A DNA stretch of 64,000 nucleotides from J054 sp965223095 (GTDB lineage Bacteria; Pseudomonadota; Gammaproteobacteria; Steroidobacterales; GCA-2729495). The DNA lies in assembly GCA_965223095.1 (NCBI GenBank), contig OZ244979.1:124001-188000 (forward strand). The letters run 5' to 3'. The notes beneath the pieces are model-generated. The model ran no database searches and was not told the origin of the DNA. It was given only the letters and a program-made list of their open reading frames with translations. Positions 41,388 to 49,951 of the stretch are shown here, in pieces (positions within the stretch are counted from its first letter, which is position 1; every line of letters starts with the position of its first letter). Both the position numbers and the translations under genes were made by a program.

Positions 41388-42407
41388 TCACGGTGTGTCG
41401 ATGTGAACCTGCTGAAACGAGCTCACCAGCAAGTCACCGAATCGGACCAGTAACCACACCAACAACGCCATGACCATGGTGCCCGAGTACATGATGAAGG
41501 GCAGTCGGCCTAGCCCCAACAAATGTTCCGGCGCGGCCAAGTAAAAAATGCCCATACCACCCACCAACGGTGCGGCCACGAGCAACTTGCCTTTGATCGA
41601 CAAATCCAGCCCATGCAATTGCGTAATCAAGAACACGGCTACGCCGCCAAATAGAAACATGTGCCAAGGACCACCCTGGCCATCAATCATAATGGTATAA
41701 GCCACAATGGCGCCGTGTACCACGAACAAAGTTTCTAGAAAAACGGTCCACCAACGATTGGTGTGATAGCGTGTAAAAAACAAACTACCCTGCAACAACA
41801 ATAAACCCATATAGGCAAAACCGGCCAGGTGTCCCTGGGTTATTTCGACCGGGTGATACCAGAAGGTATAAATAATTGCCCAAGAAAAATAATAGCCGTG
41901 GTAGCGACGGACAACATCGCCGGGACCATTCAAGGCTTTTATCGCGCGGCCAAAGAAAAGTCCGCGACGTCGGTTCTCCATGAGCAGAATCAATACCAAC
42001 ATCAAGACCACGGACATCATGGACGTGGCCTCATGAACATCTTGGGCCAAGCCATCGTAAAAAATCTTCGTCTGCGCAATATGCAACAGAATAAATCCGC
42101 CATTGACAGCCAAGGCAAGCAGATTGAAGGGATGCAAACCGAAAATGTAACGCGGCCGTAGGCTACGCGCCCGGGCAATCAAAAACCAAATGGCCAGCTG
42201 ATGGAATACATAAGGTACCCAGGCCGACAGGCGCGACCAAAACGTGGCGTCTTGACGTTGCCAGTAGTACCACCAATCACCTTGATCTGGCGCAAACTGA
42301 ATATTTGCGCTATAGGGCGCGAACAGCAGGATTAGCCCCATGAACACAGCGCAAGCAAGCAAGCCCCACCAATGGTGGTATGGGAATGTTTTTTCCGAGC
42401 TATTCAT
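41388..42407 (-). CDS. Polytopic membrane protein, unknown
   Basis: 339 residues with about nine predicted transmembrane helices (for example LLACAVFMGLILLFAP, PFNLLALAVNGGFILLHIAQ, LLVAAPLVGGMGIFYLAAP). Several histidines sit at helix ends (PYHHWWG, GLHPFNL, RYHGYYFSW, YHPVEIT), which might bind heme or metal, but the pattern fits no family I know. No signal peptide other than the first helix. It lies inside the segment bounded by the palindromic repeats (four copies left, one inverted copy right). Confidence 0.65.
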   Translation of the reverse strand: MNSSEKTFPYHHWWGLLACAVFMGLILLFAPYSANIQFAPDQGDWWYYWQRQDATFWSRLSAWVPYVFHQLAIWFLIARARSLRPRYIFGLHPFNLLALAVNGGFILLHIAQTKIFYDGLAQDVHEATSMMSVVLMLVLILLMENRRRGLFFGRAIKALNGPGDVVRRYHGYYFSWAIIYTFWYHPVEITQGHLAGFAYMGLLLLQGSLFFTRYHTNRWWTVFLETLFVVHGAIVAYTIMIDGQGGPWHMFLFGGVAVFLITQLHGLDLSIKGKLLVAAPLVGGMGIFYLAAPEHLLGLGRLPFIMYSGTMVMALLVWLLVRFGDLLVSSFQQVHIDTP

Positions 42408-42738
42408 TTGCTAGCCGAGTAGATCTAATGTTGTCGGTTGATTTGCCGCATGAGCCCAGGAACTCGGTTTGGTAGCTGATGATTGTGCTCCAGGATGGCC
42501 TTGCTTCGTTTGCATTAACTCGCTTTACACCTTGGTCGGCTATTTTCGGTAGGCGCACCGGCGTCCGGTCTGGCGGCCGCTGATTGTATTGCGGGATGGC
42601 TCCCTGCGATCCGCTTTATTCCCTCCATACAATCAGCGGCCGCCAAACCTTAGCTTATCGTGTTTTCATGCGGCGCAGGCCGAAAAAATTAAGACTGCGG
42701 CCGTATTGACTCCAGCAGTGCTTCACTGAACCGCCTGC
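42408..42738. other. 331-bp intergenic region with one palindrome
   Basis: Holds the fifth copy of the 83-bp palindrome (described separately) and upstream sequence of the membrane-protein gene. No gene seen. Confidence 0.6.
42567..42649 (-). repeat. 83-bp palindrome, copy 5, inverted orientation
   Basis: The loop reads in the opposite direction to copies 1-4 (TGCGGGATGGCTCCC... instead of ...GGGAGCCATCCCGCA), and the GATAAGC flank follows on the right as GCTTATC. Both arms carry the AATCAGCGG / CCGCTGATT variant, so that stem position is restored; one other position differs (CCAAACC). Confidence 0.9.
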
Positions 42739-43887
42739 CTAGGCGCTCTTTGCGTCTCGCGCCTCAATTCGCCGCGCAGCGGCATGCCCTTCAACCAGTG
42801 GCACAGGGTCTAGTACCCAGTTTCCCGCGGTTCTGCGCGCTGGCGAGGGAATTGCATAGGCGATGTCCCCCTGGGTTTCCTGTAGCTTCTGGTAGTCAAT
42901 ACGCCAGCCTTTGGCATCCCATTCCTTTAGGCACTCGCGATAACGCACGACGGCCGCGTCGCCCGGCACCAAGGTTTCCTTGATATTGCTATTCGGCGTA
43001 CGAATGGGTGATAGGCGTTCCAATATAGCGACGTCCTCATGGACGATTTGCAAAGTCACATCCTCGATGCGCTGATCATGCTGATCTTCCATCAGCCAGT
43101 TACGCATGTTCACGAAGAAAATTCGCGTGCTGCTATCGTCCACCGGCGCCTCAAACAGATACTGGTGGAAGGAATTGGTCGCGGTTAGATCAATCCAGGT
43201 CACCAGCTGGTTTGGACCCTGAAACCATGACCCCGCTGCACCCACGCGATCACCGACTTTAGAGTCATTCAGCTCAGTGTCGGCATCGAGTTTGTCGCCG
43301 AAGGGGACATAAAATTTACTGCCCCAGGGAATATCTTCCATGGGTACCGGACTGCGTTGGCGCTCCGCGGACATTAGCGGCGCGCCCTGCATGGGATGTA
43401 CAAATTCATTGTGAATGGGGTCCATGCCGTTTTCCATGGAACGCTCGTAGTAAGCTTTCAGGTCAATGACATATAGCTGGGCTTTCCACTCGCCACCGTC
43501 ATATTCTTCGATATCGTAGAGCGGCGGTCGTTCCTCTTCGGGCAAATCACCCAGGAAAGCAAACACGATCCCATACTTTTCTTGCACGGGGTAGCTATCA
43601 ATCTTCGCACGGGGCGGAATTTTTTGTCCGGCAAGTGAGGGAACTTTAGTGCACGACCCGGCACCATCGAATTCCCAACCATGGTAGGGACAAACCACGC
43701 AATCCCCCTTCACCAGCCCCGCCGATAGGGATCCCCCTCGATGAACACAGGTGTCCGACAACACGTGGGCCGCGCCCGATTCATCGCGAAAAGCCACGAA
43801 CGGCAAACCCAGTAATTCCACGCGCATGGGTTTGTCTTTGACTAGCTCGTCGGCGCGAGCAATGGGATACCAAAAATTGATGTACAT
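42739..43887 (-). CDS. Rieske non-heme iron oxygenase, alpha subunit
   Basis: 382 residues. The Rieske [2Fe-2S] ligands are Cys47-x-His49 (DTCVHRGG) and Cys66-x2-His69 (CPYHGW). The catalytic iron site lies in ENGMDPIHNEFVHP, with the bridging Asp and two His. Such enzymes hydroxylate or demethylate aromatic, steroid-like or chlorophyll-derived substrates and need a reductase, which is not adjacent unless the flavodoxin-like protein at 44033 serves. About half its residues match the paralogue at 52521-53630, including the same ligand numbering. The next same-strand gene, the FMN reductase, lies 145 bp upstream. Confidence 0.9.
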   Translation of the reverse strand: MYINFWYPIARADELVKDKPMRVELLGLPFVAFRDESGAAHVLSDTCVHRGGSLSAGLVKGDCVVCPYHGWEFDGAGSCTKVPSLAGQKIPPRAKIDSYPVQEKYGIVFAFLGDLPEEERPPLYDIEEYDGGEWKAQLYVIDLKAYYERSMENGMDPIHNEFVHPMQGAPLMSAERQRSPVPMEDIPWGSKFYVPFGDKLDADTELNDSKVGDRVGAAGSWFQGPNQLVTWIDLTATNSFHQYLFEAPVDDSSTRIFFVNMRNWLMEDQHDQRIEDVTLQIVHEDVAILERLSPIRTPNSNIKETLVPGDAAVVRYRECLKEWDAKGWRIDYQKLQETQGDIAYAIPSPARRTAGNWVLDPVPLVEGHAAARRIEARDAKSA

Positions 43888-44032
43888 GATTTATCGTCCG
43901 TCAGCGTTCCGGCGAGCAGAGTTTAGTATTGCGTCAGCAGAATAATACGCCCACCCGCCCGTGTCGGATTGCGGAAAACCCGTATCGTGGGGACTACAGC
44001 GCAGGCGCGGCCGCAGAGTGGTCGATTGGACT

Positions 44033-44854
44033 TCACCGTACGGGTTTGGCATTCCCTTGCCGAATGGATTTGCGCATTTTGCCAGCGATATAGCCTGCCA
44101 TTAGGCGCGCCCATGGATTGATCGGCACGTCGGTATAGTATTCGGCATCCAACCAGTTGCGCTGTTCCCAATAAGCGTAATTCACGGAATTTTTCTGTCG
44201 TCGCGTCATGTTCTGCATCGCGCGAAAATTCATCAGGGCGCTAAATTTGGGCGACCCCAATTCACCTCGCCTTATCTCCTGAATGAAAGTGCGGGCAAGA
44301 TCGTCGATACAATCACTAACCTTTTCCAGGTAAGCCGGCTTCTCCATTTGCGACGAAGAAATACCCAGGCGACTGACCACATCACAACCCCAAGCCGAAG
44401 CCGTCCCCTCTAAAAAGTTCAAAACCTCTTTATGCCCTCCCCCGGCTGCCGTCGCAGTGACCACCGCTTTCTTGCCAAAAAAACTTGGCCGATTGCGTTT
44501 GTACATGAAGTACTCGACAAAATTCTTCATCAATCCAGTGACGGCGAAAGTATGCACCGGGGCAGATAAGATGAGCCCGTCCGCGGCGTTCATCTTGGTG
44601 GCGATGGGACCGATTTTTTTGTATTCAGGACAGGCGGCCTCACCAACGCTGACGCAGGACAAGCAGCCATCGCAAAATGGCACCGCGACGCGCTGAATAA
44701 AAACGTACTCAAAATTCGTCGGCGCAATTTCCTGCATGCGGCTTTCGAGCTGCCGCAGTGTCTTATAGGTCCAACTCTCTTCGTTGCGGGGGGAGCCGAC
44801 AAAAACCAAAATGTTCAAAGCCGCTTGTTCACCGTCTGCCATGCGAGTGTCCAT
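44033..44854 (-). CDS. NAD(P)H-dependent FMN reductase / iron-sulfur flavoprotein-like
   Basis: About 273 residues with a flavodoxin-like fold: NILVFVGSPRNEESW is the FMN phosphate loop and LILSAPVHTFAVTGLMKNFVEYF a second flavin contact. Cysteines CDGCLSCVSVGEAACPEY recall the compact cluster motif of iron-sulfur flavoproteins, here with four closely spaced cysteines. ATG 44854 has GGAAAA nine bases upstream; ATG 44842 and the more distant 44923 are alternatives. It lies upstream of a Rieske oxygenase and could supply electrons to it; the pairing is inferred from position only. Confidence 0.82.
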   Translation of the reverse strand: MDTRMADGEQAALNILVFVGSPRNEESWTYKTLRQLESRMQEIAPTNFEYVFIQRVAVPFCDGCLSCVSVGEAACPEYKKIGPIATKMNAADGLILSAPVHTFAVTGLMKNFVEYFMYKRNRPSFFGKKAVVTATAAGGGHKEVLNFLEGTASAWGCDVVSRLGISSSQMEKPAYLEKVSDCIDDLARTFIQEIRRGELGSPKFSALMNFRAMQNMTRRQKNSVNYAYWEQRNWLDAEYYTDVPINPWARLMAGYIAGKMRKSIRQGNAKPVR

Positions 44855-45142
44855 GAATTGATTTTCCACGCACTGACCGGCACCCGAAATATGCGGCGGC
44901 GCAAGACACCTCTCTGCGGTCATCAGTGATGTCTAAAATTGATAGCTGGCAGCCGTGCTTGGGGATGCAAAGCAGCAAGCGAAAAACACTTGTGACTGAC
45001 AAGCCAGCAGGAACAAAACGTTTGCGCGGCGGAGCGATCGTTGTCAGGACCTGCGTCGCCTAAGCATTCGGCTTTGTTTTCTACGCCTTGACCGCTGCCT
45101 TGCGGCCGCTAGAGCTATACGCGGACTCGTCGCTGATCCAAG

Positions 45143-46231
45143 CTAGCGTGCGGCTGCCGACGCCAACTCACCACCGGCTAGCTGCGCTTGGAAGAATTCG
45201 CCAATCTCATCGGTGGCCTGCCCGGCCTCCGGGATCGTGGGATGATCCTGCCACACGTGCCACATGCCTTCCCAAACATCGAGAGTGCAATCCACCTTGT
45301 CCCGTCGCGCATTGCGCGCCAAGCGAATCGCATCACTCAACAAGCGCTCGCGGGTACCCACTTGAATCAACAAGGGCGCAAGCCCTGTTAAGTCAGCGTA
45401 AACCGGAGAGACCAGCGGATGATTAAGAGGCGTGTCGCCGGCATATAAGTCCGCTTCGTCGGGCCGCAGGGGGCCCAGCACAACATCGTATTCACTCAAG
45501 GTGGCCTGGGTATCGCCAGCGCGAGTTCTATCGGTGGACGGAGATATCGCCACCAAGGCGCCGGGCTGGGGCAAGCCTAATTCTCGCAGACGCAAGGCCA
45601 AGGCCACGGTTAAACCGCCGCCCGCGGAATCGCCGAATACACCAATAGCACGGGGATCGAAGCCCGCCTTGAGTAAAGCGTCATAGGCCGATACTGCGTC
45701 ATCCAGGCCAGCAGGAAACGGATGCTCAGGCGCTAGTCGATATTCCACCGTCAGCACCGATATTTGGGCTGCTTCGCTCACACGAATGGGCAGTACAAGA
45801 TTCGTCTTGGCCGAACCCAAGATATAGCCGCCGCCATGCAGATAGATCAGCGCGCGACCATCGGTGGCATTGGCCGGATGCAGCCAATAGGCCTCAATGG
45901 CATCCAGCCCCGCGGGTTTCAGATCATAGTCCAGGCCAGCGCGTTCGACATTTTTCAGAAACATCTTGCCCAGAAAGTCCCGCGTAAACTTGAGAACTTT
46001 AGGCTTGCGCATGTCCGCGGCACCGCCGCGTGGACGCCAAGATCGATAATAGTCCTGCGCCTGCTCACTGACCGTCGTAGGCACCGGGGTTAAGGGTTCA
46101 GTAGGCGGCGGGCGATCCACATGGGCTCCGGCGAAGGCTGAAACTGAGATCATGGTACCGACAAGTAATCCGAGTCGGTGTTGTTTCAAGCGCCGTATGC
46201 CGCGTGAATTTGTACCTTGTATCGGCTGCAT
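45143..46231 (-). CDS. Exported HSL-type alpha/beta hydrolase (esterase)
   Basis: 362 residues of the hormone-sensitive-lipase group. The oxyanion motif HGGG is in LIYLHGGGYILGS, the nucleophile elbow is GDSAGG, and DVWEGMWHVWQ holds the catalytic His; the acid lies before it in the RLARNARRD region. A signal peptide HRLGLLVGTMISVSAFAGA directs it to the envelope. The ATG at 46231 is chosen because GGAG lies five bases upstream (46237-46240); a frame to 46306 is open. These enzymes hydrolyse short acyl esters or lactones. Confidence 0.88.
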   Translation of the reverse strand: MQPIQGTNSRGIRRLKQHRLGLLVGTMISVSAFAGAHVDRPPPTEPLTPVPTTVSEQAQDYYRSWRPRGGAADMRKPKVLKFTRDFLGKMFLKNVERAGLDYDLKPAGLDAIEAYWLHPANATDGRALIYLHGGGYILGSAKTNLVLPIRVSEAAQISVLTVEYRLAPEHPFPAGLDDAVSAYDALLKAGFDPRAIGVFGDSAGGGLTVALALRLRELGLPQPGALVAISPSTDRTRAGDTQATLSEYDVVLGPLRPDEADLYAGDTPLNHPLVSPVYADLTGLAPLLIQVGTRERLLSDAIRLARNARRDKVDCTLDVWEGMWHVWQDHPTIPEAGQATDEIGEFFQAQLAGGELASAAAR

Positions 46232-46328
46232 GAGTTCTCCAAACCTAAGCATCAAACAACTTGTCGCCGGCAGCGCCGGCAATCCGGCCGGGTTGAATAG
46301 ACCCAATCCGAAAGCTTACCCGCTCTAG

Positions 46329-47327
46329 CTAAAGGTATTGCAGGGTGAGTTCTTCTGAAACATCCCACAATTTCTGCGCGAGCTGTTCATCACCCATGTG
46401 AGGTCCCGTGGGCTCGACCGGATTGCAGTCCTCAAAGTAGTAGCCGCTGATTCCCGCCAAGTCTGGATGCGTCGCTACGTAAGCTTGGGTCGCAGCGCCT
46501 TGATTCGAATTCTTGAAACCCTCGCGCAAGGGCGCATCAGGATCGCGTGGCTTTTTCATGAAGTAGCGACCTAGATTGGTCGCCACCATGCCTGGATGCA
46601 CAGCGTTGGCAGTAACCGAGCTGCCCGCGTATCGTCGGGAGAGGTCGAAGGCAAACAAGGCATTGGCCAATTTTGACTGCCCGTAGGCCGTGAAAGGCTG
46701 ATACTTTTTCTCCCCCGATAAGTTTTCGAAGTCGATGCCCGGTGCCGGCGCACTCTTATAAGCAAGACTGCTAACCATCACGATACGCCCAGCATCGGCT
46801 GCTTCAACTTGGGGCAGCAAGCGCCGCGTTAGCAAATAGTGCCCCAAGTGATTCACCACGAACTGCCTTTCCAAGCCATACACTTGCTCGAGCTTTGGCA
46901 AGGCCATGATCCCAGCGTTGCACATCAAAATATCCAACGGCAGATCTAACGCCTGAACCTGATCGGTGCAGGCACGTACATTGGCGAAATCGCTCAGCTC
47001 ACAAGCCACTGGCGTGGTTTGTCCCGTCACTTGCTGGCAAGCCTTCTCGGCTTTCTCCAGGGTTCGTGCCGCGGCGATAACATGGACACCGCGCGCGACA
47101 AAACTCCGCATAGTTTCAAACCCTATGCCGGAGTTAACGCCCGTAATCAGCGCAGTCAGTCCGTCTAACTTTAAACCAGCGAGCACATCATCGGCCGTTG
47201 ACGCAAAACCAAATTCACTGCGCGGCACATCAGCGATGTCCGCGCGCAGGCGTGATGAAAAACCGGCGGTGGCTGCGACACTTGCCGCAATACTCAATAA
47301 CTGGCGGCGACTTAATTCTTTGGTCAT
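46329..47327 (-). CDS. SDR oxidoreductase with twin-arginine signal
   Basis: 332 residues. The N-terminus MTKELSRRQLLSIAASVAAT has a twin-arginine pattern at residues 6-11 followed by a hydrophobic segment, so export as a folded, cofactor-loaded protein is predicted. The SDR domain is complete: ALITGVNSGIGFET, CNAG in ILMCNAGIM, the catalytic Tyr and Lys in AYGQSK and the preceding serines in VMVSSLAY. It resembles retinol-dehydrogenase-like SDRs. NAD(P)(H) should be pre-bound for function outside the cytoplasm. It lies 97 bp upstream of the esterase gene on the same strand. Confidence 0.86.
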   Translation of the reverse strand: MTKELSRRQLLSIAASVAATAGFSSRLRADIADVPRSEFGFASTADDVLAGLKLDGLTALITGVNSGIGFETMRSFVARGVHVIAAARTLEKAEKACQQVTGQTTPVACELSDFANVRACTDQVQALDLPLDILMCNAGIMALPKLEQVYGLERQFVVNHLGHYLLTRRLLPQVEAADAGRIVMVSSLAYKSAPAPGIDFENLSGEKKYQPFTAYGQSKLANALFAFDLSRRYAGSSVTANAVHPGMVATNLGRYFMKKPRDPDAPLREGFKNSNQGAATQAYVATHPDLAGISGYYFEDCNPVEPTGPHMGDEQLAQKLWDVSEELTLQYL

Positions 47328-47423
47328 GGCTAAGACCTTCTTTTGCTAGCGTTAATTCTTGGACAAAAAACCGCGCATCCGCTTAGCGGCAACATATACT
47401 CTCTTCCTCAGGCAGCTTGCAGG

Positions 47424-48440
47424 TTATGCATCGCGTAGAGCTGGGATGACTCGTTCGCCGATCAGTTTAATGCCGTGTACTTGGTGCTTCTTTAATTCAA
47501 GGGACATATGCGTGACACCAGCCGCCTGCAACTCATGGAGATGTTCAATCACGTGATCCATGTCTTGCGTACTGCCGGTTAAGGTCAAATGATCAACGCA
47601 GTCATCCAACAAGCGATCCGGCAAGCCCGCAACGGAGTCCGCATTTGCCGGCGCCATGGCGTAGATCTGCGGAATGAATTTCAAAACCGTGGCAAAGTCT
47701 TCCGCGCTCATGAATTCGCGCATCATGTATTCACGAAAAATAGCGCGAAATCCGATCCAGCGCTTGGCCTCGTGACGAGCCTCAGCTAGATCATCGTAGA
47801 CATACCAGGCATGAAAATTATTGATTTGGAAATCGGCAGCGGCCCGGCCGAAGTCCTCAAGATGTCCCTTGACCCTGCCGACGGCTTCCGCCGCCAGGCC
47901 GGGGGATAGATCGCTCAGCATAATGCCATCTGCAGCGCGTGCCGACATTTTCAACATCTGCGGCCGATTCGCCGCTGCAAAGACCGTTGGTGGTGGCGCT
48001 GTGACCCACTGGGGGTCATAGTCGTTAATGGTGTATAGCTCGCCGTGGTAGCTGAAGGGTCGTTTCGTGATCGCGCCTTTTACAATGTCAATGGCTTCAC
48101 GCACTGCACGCACGCGGCGCGAGCGATCGATTTCCAGCGCCATGACCACCTCACCGCCGCCACCGACAATGGCTTGAGCCCGGCCGGGGCAAATCTCATT
48201 CAGTGTCAACAAGCCCATGGCGATCCTGAAGGGATGCAGCTCATAGGGGCTAAGCGCGATGGGGCCCAGCTTGATGCGCTTCGATACGCGTGCCAGCTCG
48301 GCTAAGTTGCTAAAAGGGTCGCGGCCATCTAAGTAGCTGGCGCACCAAATGGCATTGAAGCCGTGCTCTTCGGCCAACAACCCCAATTCCGCCAGTTGGG
48401 CGGGCGTAAGGTGAGAGTCTAAAACCAGATCGAAATCCAT
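47424..48440 (-). CDS. Luciferase-like (LLM) flavin-dependent oxidoreductase
   Basis: 338 residues, paralogue of the gene at 36442-37530. Shared elements are MDFDLVLDSHLTPAQLAELG, IKLGPIALSPYELHPFRIA, LLTLNEICPGRAQAIVGGGG and a C-terminal IKLIGERVIPALR. It lacks the ~20-residue insertion that the other copy has after the glycine loop (the HPEKGTRYPDRR region). FMN or F420 dependence cannot be read from sequence. It is downstream of the nuclease gene on the same strand, 39 bp away. Confidence 0.86.
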   Translation of the reverse strand: MDFDLVLDSHLTPAQLAELGLLAEEHGFNAIWCASYLDGRDPFSNLAELARVSKRIKLGPIALSPYELHPFRIAMGLLTLNEICPGRAQAIVGGGGEVVMALEIDRSRRVRAVREAIDIVKGAITKRPFSYHGELYTINDYDPQWVTAPPPTVFAAANRPQMLKMSARAADGIMLSDLSPGLAAEAVGRVKGHLEDFGRAAADFQINNFHAWYVYDDLAEARHEAKRWIGFRAIFREYMMREFMSAEDFATVLKFIPQIYAMAPANADSVAGLPDRLLDDCVDHLTLTGSTQDMDHVIEHLHELQAAGVTHMSLELKKHQVHGIKLIGERVIPALRDA

Positions 48441-48479
48441 GGCCCCAGTCTATCAATACCCAGTGACCTAGCCGCTTTC

Positions 48480-49151
48480 TTACCGGGCTTGGCATAGACT
48501 CCGTTCGCAGGGTAGACCGTTATTGTCTCCATCGATGCTCTGCGCGCCGCATTGATTGAGGTAAAACAAGGCTTCTTCGCAAGAGTTCATTTCACGGCAA
48601 TAGCGCTTATCACCGCAATCTGGGTGACCTGTTCTGTCATCCGTCACGAGCGGCTGCCGACCAGCGCCGCGCGGGAGACGACCACCAGACCATAGCCCCC
48701 GTTTCGCTTGGCGCGCGTCCTCTTCTAACTGAAAAAGCCGCAGATCCTTGGCCCAGCGTCGATAAACCACGGCCAGCCCCTTTGCCACTAGCGCCGCGTT
48801 GACGTCAGTCTCACCGACAAATACCCGTCCGACGGTTCGCCCATAGTCATCGATATCAAACAATCGCACGGTAATGTCCCGGTCCAGCACTAGGCGCTTA
48901 AGTTCCGATCGTGCCGCGTTTGCAAAGGGTTCGCCTTTTTCAGGCGTGTCTATTTCGGCCAATCGAATCCGCACAATGCTGCCCCCGGCAACGCGCAAAC
49001 TCAGGGTGTCGCCGTCAGCCACATGGGTGACGCGACCACCAATAAAATCGCCTTTCTGACCCGTAATAGCACCCGACCGTTGGGGTGTGGCGGGTTTGGC
49101 GCATGCAAGCAGCAGCGCCGGAAGCGCTACGAGCAGCACAACAGTCCGCAA
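48480..49151 (-). CDS. Thermonuclease-family lipoprotein with Excalibur-like tail
   Basis: About 223 residues. If started at TTG 49151, the N-terminus is a perfect lipoprotein signal (RTVVLLVALPALLLAC). The SNase domain shows GRVTHVADGDTLSLRV, IRLAEIDTPEKGEPF, and the catalytic Arg region YGRTVGRVFVG, ending in ARQAKRGLWSG. A C-terminal module with paired cysteines and an acidic loop (CGAQSIDGDNNGLPCE) matches the calcium-binding Excalibur motif. The start lies one base after the FmdB stop. An open frame to 49259 would run through that gene. It is a membrane-anchored, probably calcium-dependent nuclease. Confidence 0.85.
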   Translation of the reverse strand: MRTVVLLVALPALLLACAKPATPQRSGAITGQKGDFIGGRVTHVADGDTLSLRVAGGSIVRIRLAEIDTPEKGEPFANAARSELKRLVLDRDITVRLFDIDDYGRTVGRVFVGETDVNAALVAKGLAVVYRRWAKDLRLFQLEEDARQAKRGLWSGGRLPRGAGRQPLVTDDRTGHPDCGDKRYCREMNSCEEALFYLNQCGAQSIDGDNNGLPCERSLCQAR

Positions 49152-49152
49152 A

Positions 49153-49470
49153 TCAGTGTTTATGAGGATTTCCGTCGCGGTCGTTGCTATGCGCGTGACG
49201 CGGCGAGTGGTCGTGATCATGTTGGTGACCGTGCTCGGCATGCGGTCGGGGAGAATCAAACATGTGCCCCTTTCGGGTCTTGGCCACCTTTCGCTCTGCC
49301 AGGGGTTTGCGCCAACCTTTACCCGAGAGCTGAAAATTGGGCGCGGACGGCAGCTTTCTTAAGGATGACTTACCGCAAGCTGGACATTGCACGAGCGCCG
49401 GGTCAGACAACTTCTGCAATGCATCAAAAGTATGCGAACAGTCGGCACATTGATAATCGAAGATGGGCAT
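49153..49470 (-). CDS. FmdB-type zinc-ribbon protein with His-rich tail
   Basis: 105 residues. The first ~50 are a canonical FmdB ribbon: MPIFDYQCADCSHTFDALQKLSD, then VQCPACGKSSLRKL, four zinc cysteines. The C-terminal ~30 residues are packed with histidines and aspartates (EHGHQHDHDHSPRHAHSNDR), which family members normally lack, and which suggests extra metal binding. The ATG at 49470 is used since the domain starts there; the frame is open to 49521. It is upstream of and abutting the nuclease gene. Confidence 0.86.
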   Translation of the reverse strand: MPIFDYQCADCSHTFDALQKLSDPALVQCPACGKSSLRKLPSAPNFQLSGKGWRKPLAERKVAKTRKGHMFDSPRPHAEHGHQHDHDHSPRHAHSNDRDGNPHKH

Positions 49471-49759
49471 GAGGCGGCATAGCCTGGAAAAGTACAGAGG
49501 ATAACAGCATCCATACCGCAAAGATTCTCAGTGGACAACAACAGCTCGCCAAGCAGCGATCGTCTATAAGAAATGGTTTAAGCCACGCGCGATCTTGATA
49601 GCCTATTGGTTTGTCGTCTGCAAATACTGTTGTCCTGGTACCCGGCTCACTGCCCGGCCACGACGGCCGGCCAAAAACCCCTCATGGATAGTCTTGTCCG
49701 GCATTTGGCCGACGACAATCCAAACACGATAAACGGCACGGAAAATCAGATTAAGGTGC

Positions 49760-49788
49760 TTGCGGCCACGCAATCTAGCCGTAATACT
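49760..49788 (+). promoter_or_regulatory. Sigma70-like promoter of the small transcription unit
   Basis: TTGCGG at 49760-49765 and AATACT at 49783-49788 are separated by 17 bp. Both are partial matches to the consensus. Transcription would begin near 49795, giving a transcript of about 190 bases up to the terminator. Confidence 0.5.
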
Positions 49789-49822
49789 CAGATCTACTGA
49801 AACACACGAAGGAGGTGATCCA

Positions 49823-49903
49823 ATGTCTAGTGAGATTTCGACGGTAACCCTAAAACCCTCGCGTCTTAGCCGGACAGCGGAGCACCTTATAGACCCGAGC
49901 TAA
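49823..49903 (+). CDS. Possible 26-residue peptide in the small transcription unit
   Basis: ATG at 49823 follows GGAGG (49811-49815) by seven bases, within a 13-base perfect anti-16S match, the strongest ribosome site seen in the window. The frame runs 26 codons to TAA 49903 (begins MSSEISTVTLKPSRL, ends DPS). It is polar, without a membrane segment, so not a typical type I toxin. Translation would unfold the left strands of all three helices. Either a genuine small protein or a regulatory leader frame; no downstream gene exists on this strand. Confidence 0.45.
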   Translation: MSSEISTVTLKPSRLSRTAEHLIDPS

Positions 49904-49951
49904 GACACGCGATGGATTGCCGACTGCGAGCTTGGGGTTACCCAGTCTCAC

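Noticed and set aside
44929..45063. 44-codon plus-strand frame upstream of the FMN reductase gene
   Set aside because: No ribosome site, basic low-complexity composition, overlaps the likely promoter region of the minus-strand gene.
49606..49800. 64-codon frame upstream of the small RNA
   Set aside because: No ribosome site or domain, and it runs through the promoter-like sequence of the small transcription unit.
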